Of a DNA stretch of 64,000 nucleotides, positions 1 to 10,129 are shown one piece after another (position 1 is the first letter of the stretch; the number at the start of each line of letters is the position of its first letter). Under the pieces are notes generated by a model. The model saw nothing but the letters and a program-made list of their open reading frames with translations, had not been told where the DNA came from and searched no databases. Source of the DNA: Roseovarius dicentrarchi (GTDB taxonomy: Bacteria > Pseudomonadota > Alphaproteobacteria > Rhodobacterales > Rhodobacteraceae); contig NZ_QNQP01000019.1 in assembly GCF_003316635.1 (NCBI RefSeq), forward strand, positions 1 through 64,000. Direction: 5' to 3'. Both the position numbers and the translations under genes were made by a program.

Positions 1-73
1 GCTCGACCCCACATACCTCCCGGTGCTCTTTGATAAACCGGATCATTTCCGAAATGGGCGGTCGAGCTCCGCC
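1..73 (-). CDS. IS3-family transposase OrfB, N-terminal fragment at window edge
   Basis: In the -1 frame relative to the upstream orfA, codons read [20 protein letters not shown] before the window ends. The MIRFIKEHR segment is the usual start of the OrfB region in this IS group. OrfB carries the DDE integrase core, which lies outside the window, so completeness cannot be judged. The 5' limit given here is the point where the -1 frame becomes recognisable, not a defined start codon. Confidence 0.7.
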
Positions 74-375
74 TGTGCAAAATACGCCGATGCTTTCCTG
101 AGGATTTCATTGGCTTGTCGAAGCTGGCGGTTCTCGCGCTCCAACGCCTTGATCCTGTCCCGTTCGGCGGTCGTCACACCGTCACGTCGACCGCTGTCCG
201 TCTCAGCACGCCGAACCCACGCACGAAGCGTATCAGGCCCACAGCCGATCTTAGGCGCAATCGATTTGATCGCAGCAGACTGGCTGTCAAATTCACCCTG
301 ATGTTCGAACACCATCCGCACGGCACGCTCGCGCACCTCCGGTGAATATCTGTTTCCACATTTGTTCTTTTCCAT
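43..375 (-). CDS. IS3-family transposase OrfA (helix-turn-helix subunit)
   Basis: 110 aa. The protein carries an N-terminal helix-turn-helix of the IS3/IS911 OrfA type (residues about 10-60, with [12 protein letters not shown] and [14 protein letters not shown]) followed by a coiled-coil segment around residues 72-95 ([19 protein letters not shown]), which in this family mediates multimerisation. The frame closes after PFRK, and the -1 frame continues into orfB. In IS3 elements OrfA binds the terminal repeats and the OrfAB fusion made by frameshifting is the transposase. The gene looks intact. Confidence 0.9.
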   Translation of the reverse strand: MEKNKCGNRYSPEVRERAVRMVFEHQGEFDSQSAAIKSIAPKIGCGPDTLRAWVRRAETDSGRRDGVTTAERDRIKALERENRQLRQANEILRKASAYFAQAELDRPFRK

Positions 376-420
376 AACCCAGCATCCTTACTTCTGGGTC
401 TCCGGCAAACAAGGGGCGGT

Positions 421-945
421 TCAGTAGCCGCGCATTTCAGCAATGCGGTCCAGTTCACGACCCACACGGTCGCCTGAGAGCGATGTGTCGACCACGGCAG
501 CCAAACATTCGCGGCTGAAGTCGTCGATCACGTTCAGAATGCGGAACCGGCGACCGCAGGACAGGCTGTCGGACACAAAGTCGAGCGACCACCGCTGGTT
601 TGGCCCCTGTGGGACCGCCATTGGCGTCCTGGTGCCAACTGCGCGCTTGCGACCGCCACGTTTACGGACTGTTAATCCTTCTTCGCGGTAGATGCGGTAC
701 AGCTTCTTCCAGTTCACCGCCCAGCCTTCACGTTTGAGCAAGATGTGCAGCCGCCGGTATCCAAAACGACGTCGTTCAGATGACAGCTCCTTCAATCGGT
801 CTCGCAGATCAATGTCCGCTGAGCGCTTCGACATCCGCCGATAAACACGCGGGTCGATCCCAGCCAGGGCGCAGGCCCGCTTTTGATTGTATTGCCTCTC
901 TGTCATGGCCCAGGTCACTGCCTTTCTGCGTGAACCGGGCCTCAA
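421..945 (-). pseudogene. IS3-family transposase OrfB, truncated by IS insertion
   Basis: 174 codons remain of an OrfB usually near 270-280. The HTH_21-type region is present (RRFGYRRLHILLKREG), followed by the first two acidic residues of the DDE integrase core: WSLDFVSD and NVIDDFSREC. The third catalytic glutamate is missing. The reading frame ends in ...MRGY and then TGA, and that TGA (421-423) is the first three bases of the inserted IS element, so the stop codon is supplied by the insertion. OrfB normally is expressed by -1 frameshifting from the orfA at 942-1208. Confidence 0.9.
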
Positions 946-1208
946 AAGTTTTTTCCCAACATCTCCTTGAGCGTCGACACATCCATCATTTGCTCAGCCA
1001 GCAGCTTCTTCAGTTTGGCATTCTCAACCTCAAGCGCCTTCAGCCTCTTGGCCTCCGACACTTCCATGCCGCCATATTTGGACCGCCACTTATAGAACGT
1101 CGCATCGCTCACGCCATGCTTGCGGCACAGCTCCTTCGCACCAAGCCCTGCCTGATGCTCCTTCAGTATCCCGATTATCTGTTCTTCGCTGAAACGGCTT
1201 CTCTTCAT
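942..1208 (-). CDS. IS3-family transposase OrfA (IS407-like)
   Basis: 88 aa with an N-terminal helix-turn-helix (FSEEQIIGILKEHQAG, HGVSDATFYKWRSKYGG) and a leucine-zipper-like tail (LKALEVENAKLKKLLAEQ). It ends GKNF-stop. The stretch A AAA AAC at 948-954 (minus strand, in the zero frame GGA AAA AAC) is a canonical -1 slippery heptamer and leads directly into orfB, matching programmed frameshifting in IS3 elements. OrfA is intact, but its OrfAB partner is truncated. Confidence 0.9.
   Translation of the reverse strand: MKRSRFSEEQIIGILKEHQAGLGAKELCRKHGVSDATFYKWRSKYGGMEVSEAKRLKALEVENAKLKKLLAEQMMDVSTLKEMLGKNF
948..954 (-). promoter_or_regulatory. -1 ribosomal frameshift heptamer (A AAA AAC)
   Basis: On the minus strand the last codons of orfA read GGA AAA AAC TTT TGA. 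The heptamer A AAA AAC lies in the zero frame, two codons before the stop, and the -1 frame continues as orfB. This is the standard arrangement for making the OrfAB transposase of IS3 elements. Confidence 0.7.
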
Positions 1209-1431
1209 CGTCTGTCTCCTTCTTGGAGAACAGGCTAACTCAAAACACCGGACATTTCAGGGGTGCAGGTCAGAGGGTATGGCCCCACTGGGTAACGACC
1301 TGGCTATCTCACCAGCGGAATTGGCTACAATTACACCATAACCGGGCCATCAGTTCGTGATGTCCGGTCACAATTCTGGATTTTCCTTATAAGGTGGTCC
1401 CACACACTGAGCGTTGCCACGCTGATTAGGT

Positions 1432-1456
1432 CGGCATCGTCTATCACACGATGCCG
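1432..1456 (-). terminator. Stem-loop downstream of metH (candidate terminator)
   Basis: A perfect 9-bp inverted repeat (CGGCATCGT / ACGATGCCG) with a 7-nt loop begins 17 bases after the metH stop codon. There is no U tract, so it may be a Rho-independent terminator of weak form or a 3'-end stabilising hairpin. The remainder of 1273-1473 shows no gene. Confidence 0.4.
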
Positions 1457-1473
1457 CCGTTTGGATGCGTTGG

Positions 1474-4184
<2,711 letters not shown>

Positions 4185-4188
<4 letters not shown>

Positions 4189-5243
4189 GCTGCTTGCTCC
4201 TGTCGGATCTGGCGGGGGGCAAAGGGGGCGACGGCCTCGGCGATGGCGCTGATATGGTCGGGGGTGGTGCCGCAGCAGCCACCGACCACGTTCAGCAGCC
4301 CCTCTTCTGCGAAACCGGCCAGTTGCTGCGCTGTCTGCTCGGGGCCTTCATCATATTGGCCGAACGCGTTGGGCAGGCCGGCGTTGGGGTAGGCGCAGGT
4401 GAATGTATCGGCCACGGCGGCGATCTCGGCCATATGCGGGCGCATCGCCGCCGCGCCCAGCGCGCAGTTCAGGCCAACGGTAAAGGGGCGTGCATGTTTG
4501 ATCGAATGCCAGAAGGCGGTCGGCGTCTGGCCGGACAATGTGCGCCCGGATGCATCGGTGATGGTGCCGGAAATCATGATCGGCAGGCGGCTGCCATGTT
4601 CCTCGAACGCCTCGAAACAGGCGAATATTGCGGCCTTGGCATTCAGCGTGTCAAAGATCGTCTCGATCATGATTATATCCGCGCCGCCCGCAATCAGACC
4701 GCGGATCTGCTGGCCGTAGGCAATGCGCAGGTCGTCAAACGTCACCGCGCGGTAGCCCGGATCGCTGACATCGGGGGAGAGCGAGGCGGTCCGGTTCGTA
4801 GGTCCGACAGCGCCAGCGACGAAGCGCTGCTTGCCGTCGATTGCTGTCGCACGGTCCAGCGCGCGGCGCACAATTCGCGCGCCCTGTTCGTTCAGGTCAT
4901 GCACAGCCGCCTCAAGCCCGTAATCGGCCTGCGCGATGGTGGTGGCGGAAAATGTGTTGGTTTCCACAATGTCAGCGCCGGCGGTGGCAAAGCTGAAGTG
5001 GATCTCCTCCAGCGCCTCTGGCTGGGTCAGGATCAGCAGATCGTTATTGCCCTTCTGCGGGTGATCCGAATGATGCCGGCAGACATGCCCGGATCCGCGG
5101 CCGGAATAATCCTCTTCGCCCAGCTTGAGGCTCTGGATTTGCGTTCCCATTGCGCCGTCAAGGATCAGGATGCGCTGGCGCGCCAAGGCGGCAAGAGTAT
5201 CGGCGGTAGTGGCAGATGAGGCTGACATGAGTGTTCCTGACAA
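4185..5243 (-). CDS. metH: Homocysteine S-methyltransferase domain protein (MetH N-terminal protein)
   Basis: 352 aa, matching the N-terminal homocysteine-binding barrel of MetH. The start [11 protein letters not shown] is characteristic, and the zinc ligands are visible: one cysteine in VGLNCALGA and the pair in [13 protein letters not shown] near the end. The protein ends about where the pterin-binding domain would begin in the fused enzyme, and the downstream gene starts inside its stop codon, so translational coupling and a stable two-subunit enzyme are likely. A stand-alone betaine- or SMM-type homocysteine methyltransferase is less likely given this coupling. A 10-bp-arm palindrome 44 bases upstream is a candidate operator. 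Confidence 0.95.
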
Positions 5244-5286
5244 TGTGACCGGACTGCATATCTAGCCTTTTCGCGTGCATTAAGCG

Positions 5287-5316
5287 AATTCATAATGTTC
5301 AGGATGATTATGAATT
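5287..5316. promoter_or_regulatory. Perfect palindrome in the metH promoter region
   Basis: AATTCATAAT and ATTATGAATT form 10-bp arms with a 10-base spacer. It lies 44 bases before the metH start and 59 bases after the GGDEF gene. It is AT-rich, unlike the terminators of this genome, and sits where a methionine-pathway regulator could bind. The regulator is not identified. No SAM or SAH riboswitch was recognised here. Confidence 0.45.
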
Positions 5317-5374
5317 TGGCTGCAATATGGAGCAGGGTAATGCCGCCAACCGGATGCATACCCGCAGGACCAGT

Positions 5375-6274
5375 TCATGCGCTCGCTTTGTCCGGAACAG
5401 CCATATCAGCCGAACACGCAACGCGGTTGCGCCCGGCAGATTTCGCGAAATACACTGCCTTATCCGCCAGCTTGATGGCATCGTCAACGGTTCCGCCCGG
5501 CTCCAGAATGGCAATGCCAAAAGACGCCGTGACCGGCCGCCCGTCGATATGAACGTTTTGCTCTATTTCTGCCCTGGCCCGGTCTACGATTTGTCTGGTG
5601 TCGCGAATGTCTGCGCCCGGCAGAAAGGCGACAAACTCTTCGCCGCCAAACCGTGCGACGATATCCCCGCTGCGAAGCGCGCGGGAGAATATGGTGGCTG
5701 CCTCCCGCAAAACCAGATCGCCGGCGTCGTGCCCATGCGTGTCATTCACGGATTTGAAGTGATCCAGATCCGCATAGATAATACCGCCTGCACCCCCTTG
5801 GGTAATGGCACAGTCAAATCCCCGGCGGTTCAGGACGCCGGTCAGCGGGTCGGTGTTTGCGGCATCGGATCTGCGCCGCAAGTCTACGTCGATATCCGCG
5901 ATCAGGCGGTTCGTCATTGTCATGATCTCGCCGATTTCGTCGCTGAATCCGCTATTCAGATCCAACCGCTCCCGCCGTTTTTCGAACGCCTCCATCGCGT
6001 CATGCACTTGGTACAATGGTTGAAGTATCGCCCTGAGGCCCAGCAGGGTCGCGGCTGTTCCCACAAGCGTGGCGATCAGCATGACGATGAACACGTCACT
6101 GTTAACGGCAAAACCGCCGCGTTTTATCAAAAGAAAGTAAACCGTCAGGATCAGCGGAAGATGCGTGCCGATGAACGCGATAAAGAACACCTTTGCCGTA
6201 AAGCTACTGGGGAACAGCTTTGATAGAGTGGTATATGTGATCATCTGCACGTCATGTCCCCCAGCTTCCTGCAT
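5375..6274 (-). CDS. Membrane-anchored diguanylate cyclase (HAMP-GGDEF)
   Basis: 299 aa from the ATG at 6274 (a GTG at 6283 is possible; neither has a clear ribosome-binding site). Two membrane segments lie at about residues 28-50 and 60-82, then a HAMP-like linker (LQPLYQVHDAMEAFEKR) and a GGDEF domain. The active-site loop is GGEEF at about 210-214, a catalytically competent variant, and an inhibitory I-site RSGD is placed exactly five residues before it. The expected reaction is two GTP to c-di-GMP, with product inhibition. There is almost no periplasmic sensor loop, so input may come through the membrane or a partner. Gene lies between metH and the acyl-CoA hydrolase, all on the minus strand. 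Confidence 0.9.
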   Translation of the reverse strand: MQEAGGHDVQMITYTTLSKLFPSSFTAKVFFIAFIGTHLPLILTVYFLLIKRGGFAVNSDVFIVMLIATLVGTAATLLGLRAILQPLYQVHDAMEAFEKRRERLDLNSGFSDEIGEIMTMTNRLIADIDVDLRRRSDAANTDPLTGVLNRRGFDCAITQGGAGGIIYADLDHFKSVNDTHGHDAGDLVLREAATIFSRALRSGDIVARFGGEEFVAFLPGADIRDTRQIVDRARAEIEQNVHIDGRPVTASFGIAILEPGGTVDDAIKLADKAVYFAKSAGRNRVACSADMAVPDKASA

Positions 6275-6277
6275 TGA

Positions 6278-6318
6278 TTTCACGCGCGCGTTAAAAGGGC
6301 GTTAAAACGCGCGTGAAA
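6278..6318 (-). other. Inverted repeat between hydrolase gene and GGDEF gene
   Basis: TTTCACGCGCG and CGCGCGTGAAA form 11-bp arms around a 19-base loop that itself contains a tandem GCGTTAAAA-like repeat. It begins about 58 bases after the stop of the hydrolase gene and covers the possible GTG start of the GGDEF gene. It could end upstream transcription or hinder GGDEF translation; there is no U tract. Confidence 0.4.
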
Positions 6319-6375
6319 AGCGCAGTGCCGCCGCGAAGGAATATGTAATACGCCGTCTGCCGCGGCGGCCAACGC

Positions 6376-7428
6376 TCAGACCGGGCGTTCGTAGATCTCA
6401 AGGTCGCCGCCCGGTGCGGGGCTGCGCATTTCCTGCATCAATTCCTCCGGCACGGAGTCGACGGTGGGGTATTGCCAGGCGGGGCTGCGATCCTTGTCGA
6501 TGATCGCGGCGCGCGTTCCCTCCAGAAATTCGCCCATTTCGGCCGCACGGGAAACAAAGCGGAATTCGTCGCGCAGCGCCGTCATCAGGGATCTGTGGCT
6601 GCGCGCCGCCCGCACCAGTGACAGCGTCATCAGCAGTGACATGGGCGCGCCGGCCTTCATCTTCTTCGCGGTTTCCTGCGCCCAGTCCGAGGTGCCGCGC
6701 TCAAGATGGGCGCAAATCTGCGGAATTGTTTCCAGCCCGAACGCCTCGTCGATCTGTGCCTGATGCTTGTCCATGGTAAATTCCGGCGTTTGGGAAAAGC
6801 CGGCCAAGTCGGGCACGCGCCCTTCACTGATGATCTGGCTTTCCAGCTGCGCCAGCGTGCTGGATTTGACGTAGTGATCGCACAGCCCCGCATAAAGGCA
6901 GTCAGAGCCGGACAGTCTGGTGCCGGTCAGGGCCAGATATTCACCGCAGCGTCCCGGCGTGCGGGCCAGCAGGACCGACGCGCCGATATCAGGCACCAGG
7001 CCGATGCTGCATTCAGGCATGGCGAAAAGGGCGTTTTCGGTCATGATCCGGTCGGTGCAGTGGGCCGCGATACCGACGCCGCCGCCCATGACGATGCCAT
7101 CCACAATCGAGACGGTCGGCTTGGGGTAGGTGGCGATCAGGTGATTCAGCTGATACTCGGTCCGCCAGAACTCGTGCCCATAGGCGTAGTTGCCCTCGCG
7201 CCCGGTGCGGTACATTTCGCCAATGTCGCCGCCGGCACAAAATGCCCGCCCCTCGGCGGCGTCAAAGATGACAAGCGATGCGCTGTCGTCGGTTTTCCAG
7301 TCCTCAAGCGCGGCGCAAATCGTCTGGACCATGCCCAGCGTCAGCGCGTTCAGCGCCTTGGGCCGGTTCAGGGTGATCCGGCCGACCTGGCCTGTCTGCG
7401 TGATGGATACGTTTTCAGATGCTGTCAT
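6376..7428 (-). CDS. Enoyl-CoA hydratase/isomerase family protein, likely 3-hydroxyisobutyryl-CoA hydrolase
   Basis: 350 aa. The crotonase core is present from the N-terminus: ITLNRPKALNAL, then the oxyanion segment AFCAGGDIGEMY, then MGGGVGIAAHC. The segment MPECSIGLVPDIGASVLL and the long C-terminal extension match the hydrolase subgroup that releases 3-hydroxyisobutyrate from its CoA ester in valine breakdown, rather than a true hydratase (about 260 aa). The main start at 7428 has only a weak ribosome-binding site; a 16-codon reading frame starting at 7465 with a good GGAG overlaps it out of frame. Substrate assignment is by subfamily pattern. Confidence 0.85.
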   Translation of the reverse strand: MTASENVSITQTGQVGRITLNRPKALNALTLGMVQTICAALEDWKTDDSASLVIFDAAEGRAFCAGGDIGEMYRTGREGNYAYGHEFWRTEYQLNHLIATYPKPTVSIVDGIVMGGGVGIAAHCTDRIMTENALFAMPECSIGLVPDIGASVLLARTPGRCGEYLALTGTRLSGSDCLYAGLCDHYVKSSTLAQLESQIISEGRVPDLAGFSQTPEFTMDKHQAQIDEAFGLETIPQICAHLERGTSDWAQETAKKMKAGAPMSLLMTLSLVRAARSHRSLMTALRDEFRFVSRAAEMGEFLEGTRAAIIDKDRSPAWQYPTVDSVPEELMQEMRSPAPGGDLEIYERPV

Positions 7429-7480
7429 GTCTGCACCCGCTTGCTGTCGTAATTGCCTGTGTCATTTCAAGTGCTCCTTG

Positions 7481-7527
7481 CCGGAGGCGATGCATCTGCA
7501 TGCCTCCGGCCATTTTTAGGTATCTTT
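7481..7527 (+). repeat. Degenerate copy of a dispersed GCCTCCGGC...-type intergenic element with hairpin
   Basis: GCCGGAGGC and GCCTCCGGC pair around a short loop and are followed by CATTTTTAGGTATCTTTG. The right half resembles the 34-base element found at 46768-46801 and 51438-51471. Read on the plus strand it resembles a terminator, yet no plus-strand gene precedes it: it lies between two divergent genes. Confidence 0.5.
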
Positions 7528-7699
7528 GCCTGCGAAACAGCCAGATCCGGCGCCGATTTGCAAGCCATCGCAGGGCGGCGCGGTTCGCCTTGGGGTGTGG
7601 CCTACCCGGTCCTGGGCCGGGACGCATTTTTGCAACAAACTGCAAATCAGCCAGATTCCGATTTCCAACTGCGGCGGTCCGGGCTATTAAAGCACTGCT

Positions 7700-7890
7700 T
7701 TGGTCCGGGCGATTTTGCTGCCCGGTGAAAAGGGAATGCGGTGCGGTCTGTTCATACAGGCCAACTCCGCAACTGCCCCCGCAACTGTAAGTGGCGAGCA
7801 AAGCCGGATTTATGTCACTGCCGCAAAGGATCGCGGCGGGAAGGCCCGGCCAAGCGTTGACCCGCAAGTCAGGAGACCTGCCAAGGCGAT
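7700..7890 (+). ncRNA. Cobalamin (AdoCbl-type) riboswitch upstream of btuB
   Basis: Conserved blocks of the cobalamin aptamer appear in order: GGTGAAAAGGGAATGCGGTG near 7726, CCCCCGCAACTGTAAGTGGC near 7779 and GTCAGGAGACCTGCC at 7869-7883. Limits are approximate. Downstream, GTCCTCC at 7970-7976 can pair with GGAGGAC at 8012-8018, which is the btuB ribosome-binding site, enclosing a small TTGCCCGGCCGGGCAA hairpin. That points to control of translation start: bound cobalamin would shut off import. This is inferred from base pairing, not from measured structure. Confidence 0.93.
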
Positions 7891-7969
7891 CACCCTGTAG
7901 GGGCGCGGGGCGCGTCCATACAACGGAATCTTCCGTAGCGGTGGTGTTTTGCACCGTCTGCGGGGGCCA

Positions 7970-8018
7970 GTCCTCCAACGACATCAACGGTTTTTGCCCG
8001 GCCGGGCAATCGGAGGAC
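7970..8018 (+). promoter_or_regulatory. Riboswitch expression platform: anti-Shine-Dalgarno / Shine-Dalgarno pairing
   Basis: The 7-base block GTCCTCC (7970-7976) is fully complementary to GGAGGAC (8012-8018). The latter contains the btuB ribosome-binding site, eight bases before the ATG at 8026. Between them lies a second palindrome (7994-8009). No U tract follows, so this looks like a translational rather than a transcriptional switch. Confidence 0.6.
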
Positions 8019-8025
8019 GATCTTG

Positions 8026-10017
8026 ATGAAACGCAATACCTTTGCACTGCTTGCCGCCACCACATCGCTGATCGCAAGCGCGGCCGCAGCGCAGCAGACC
8101 TATGATCTGGGTACGATCGTGCTGTCGGGCGGGTTCACCCCGGTTGAGGCATCAAAATATGGCCGCGCGGCCAGTGTTATCACCCGGCAGGACATTGAGG
8201 CGCAAAATGCGCGCTATGTCACCGACATCCTGCGCACCATTCCGGGCGTTTCGGTGTCGCGTGCCGGGTCGTCAGGCGCCGTGACCAGCGTGCGCTTGCG
8301 CGGCCACGAAAGCAACCACACACTGGTTCTGATTGACGGTGTCGAAGTCGCCTATTCCGGGGACGGCACATATGATTTTGCCGGGCTTCTGGCACAGGAT
8401 ATTGAGCGAATCGAGGTGCTGCGCGGCGCCCAGTCGTCAATCTATGGCTCTAACGCGATCGGCGGCGTCGTCTCGATCACCAGCAAGCGCGCGGATGAAC
8501 CGGGACTGACGGGCGAGGTTGCTGTCGAAATCGGCAGCAATAATACCTCGACCGCGCTTATGGCGCTGCGGGCCAAGGCAGCGCGCGGCGATCTCAGCTT
8601 CTCGGTGGCGCGTCAGGAAACCGACGGGTTTGACGTGTCCCAGACGCCCGGCGGCGAAAAGGACGGTCACCTGAACACCACCTATAACCTCAACGGGCGC
8701 TATTACCTGACCGATGCCGTCACGGTTGGCGGTGCGCTGCGCTATACGGACCGCATCACCGACGCTGACACCTTCAACTTCGGCGCGCCGACGACGGCAG
8801 GACTGGTGACGGATACGCCGCTGGCCGAAAACGAATCTCAGGAGTTGTTCGGCTCGGTCTTTGCCGAGATTGCGCTGATGGACGGCCGGCTGGAGAACCG
8901 GATCGACCTCAGCTTTGGCGAGATTGATCGCAAAGGGCGCAATGGCGCGGGCGTCAAGGATCAGGACAGCACGGGCACCAATGCCAAGATTGCCTATCGC
9001 GGGACTGTCGCGCTGGATGCGGCCACCGTTGCCGCCGCCGATCATCTGCTGACATTTGCCGCCGAGTGGGAGCGCCTGACCTACAAGGAAAATGACCCGG
9101 CAATCGTTTTTGGACCCGGCCAGTTGGTCAAGCGGACGCGCGAGCAGACCGGCATCGTTATGGAATATCAGGGCAGCATCACGCCCGACTTCAACGTGCA
9201 GGCCAGCGTGCGCCATGATTTCAACGACAAGTTCGAGGATTTCACAACCTACGCCGTCGGCGCATCCTATACCCTGCCAAACCAGACCACGCGCCTGCAC
9301 GCGTCATATGGCACGGGCGTGCAGAACCCTACATTGATCGAACAATTCGGTTTTTTCACCGATTTCGTCGGCAACCCAAACCTGAAGCCAGAGCAAAGCG
9401 AAGGCTGGGATATCGGCATCGAACAGCAGTTTCTGGACGGCCGCGCGATCATTGACCTGACATATTTCGACGAAACACTCGAAGATGAAATCGGATCGGA
9501 GTTTGTCCCTGCTCTCGGCGCCAGCCGTCCGATCAACAATATCGGCAAAAGTGACCGTCGCGGGATCGAAATTGCCGGCCGTACCGACATCACGGACCGC
9601 TTGGGAATGACCATCGGCTATACATGGCTGGACGCAACCGAGCCGGTTCCAGTGGCCGCTGGCGGCATCCGCAACGCTATCGAAGTGCGCCGTCCCGAAC
9701 ATCAGTTTTCGCTGGGGGTCAATTACGCATTCCCGGACGATCGCACGCGCTTCAATCTGGACGCAACGCATATCGCGGGGCTTTATGATCTGGACTTCAA
9801 GACTGCCAGCTTCATCAGTGGCAATGCCGATGATGATTTTGACCGCGTAAAATTGAGCGATTACACATTGGTCAACATGAACATTACGCATGATCTGAAC
9901 GACCGGGTCAGGATCATCGGCGGGGTGCGCAACCTTCTGGACGAATCCTACGAAGAGCTGGAGGGCTACGGCACCGAGGGCCGCACCTTTTACGTTGGTC
10001 TGACGAGCACGTTCTGA
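8026..10017 (+). CDS. btuB: TonB-dependent outer-membrane cobalamin receptor BtuB
   Basis: 663 aa from the ATG at 8026 (GGAGGA eight bases upstream); the TTG one codon earlier is unlikely. A signal peptide ends near AAAQQ (residue about 22), then a TonB-box-like TIVLS. The plug domain follows (GRAASVITRQDIEAQ, IPGVSVS, SVRLRGHESNHTLVLIDGVE), then a 22-strand-type barrel ending in the terminal phenylalanine of GLTSTF. Plug sequence and the cobalamin riboswitch upstream support a B12 receptor rather than a siderophore receptor. The downstream genes are the inner-membrane ABC transporter components. Substrates would be cobalamin or related corrinoids. Confidence 0.93.
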   Translation: MKRNTFALLAATTSLIASAAAAQQTYDLGTIVLSGGFTPVEASKYGRAASVITRQDIEAQNARYVTDILRTIPGVSVSRAGSSGAVTSVRLRGHESNHTLVLIDGVEVAYSGDGTYDFAGLLAQDIERIEVLRGAQSSIYGSNAIGGVVSITSKRADEPGLTGEVAVEIGSNNTSTALMALRAKAARGDLSFSVARQETDGFDVSQTPGGEKDGHLNTTYNLNGRYYLTDAVTVGGALRYTDRITDADTFNFGAPTTAGLVTDTPLAENESQELFGSVFAEIALMDGRLENRIDLSFGEIDRKGRNGAGVKDQDSTGTNAKIAYRGTVALDAATVAAADHLLTFAAEWERLTYKENDPAIVFGPGQLVKRTREQTGIVMEYQGSITPDFNVQASVRHDFNDKFEDFTTYAVGASYTLPNQTTRLHASYGTGVQNPTLIEQFGFFTDFVGNPNLKPEQSEGWDIGIEQQFLDGRAIIDLTYFDETLEDEIGSEFVPALGASRPINNIGKSDRRGIEIAGRTDITDRLGMTIGYTWLDATEPVPVAAGGIRNAIEVRRPEHQFSLGVNYAFPDDRTRFNLDATHIAGLYDLDFKTASFISGNADDDFDRVKLSDYTLVNMNITHDLNDRVRIIGGVRNLLDESYEELEGYGTEGRTFYVGLTSTF

Positions 10018-10018
10018 G

Positions 10019-10129
10019 ATGCCGCGCCCACATAAATTGGGGCGCATGTTGGATCTGACTGCGGCGGCGCTGACCGCCGCGGCCACGGCTTGCACCGCGG
10101 GCCAAACAAACGCCGGAGAGGCGCGATGA
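10019..10129 (+). CDS. Possible 36-codon ORF coupling btuB to btuC
   Basis: The frame starts one base after the btuB stop (TGA G ATG) and its own stop overlaps the btuC start (ATGA), so it bridges the two genes without a gap. The peptide begins MPRPHKLGRMLDLTAAALTA and ends in GEAR. The middle MLDLTAAALTAAATAC is loosely like a secretion or lipoprotein signal. A substrate-binding protein gene (btuF) would often lie here, so it may be an internally deleted btuF or simply a coupling leader. It has no strong ribosome-binding site of its own. It may not be a functional protein. Confidence 0.35.
   Translation: MPRPHKLGRMLDLTAAALTAAATACTAGQTNAGEAR

Larger units (their letters stand above)
1..423 (-). 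mobile_element. IS3-family insertion sequence, right part only (continues off the left edge)
   Basis: The right end is visible: read on the minus strand it starts TGAACCGCCCC at 423, the TG...CA-type end expected of IS3-family elements. It is followed by an intact orfA and the first codons of orfB in the -1 frame, which run off the window. The element lies inside the orfB of a second IS3-family element (424-1272), so it is the younger insertion. The far end and the target duplication are outside the window. Subgroup (IS51-like) is a guess from the terminal sequence and OrfA type. Confidence 0.85.
424..1272 (-). mobile_element. IS3-family insertion sequence (IS407-like), interrupted by a second IS3 element
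   Basis: The right end is at 1272: on the minus strand the element begins TGACCTGCACCCCTGAA, a typical IS407-group terminus. An intact orfA and the first two thirds of orfB follow, then the sequence stops at the terminus of the other IS3 element (423/424). The remainder of orfB and the left end must lie beyond the inserted element, outside the window. The copy is inactivated by the insertion. Confidence 0.85.

Noticed and set aside
7415..7465. 16-codon upstream ORF overlapping the start of the acyl-CoA hydrolase gene
   Set aside because: Has a better ribosome-binding site than the main gene but no other evidence; likely chance.
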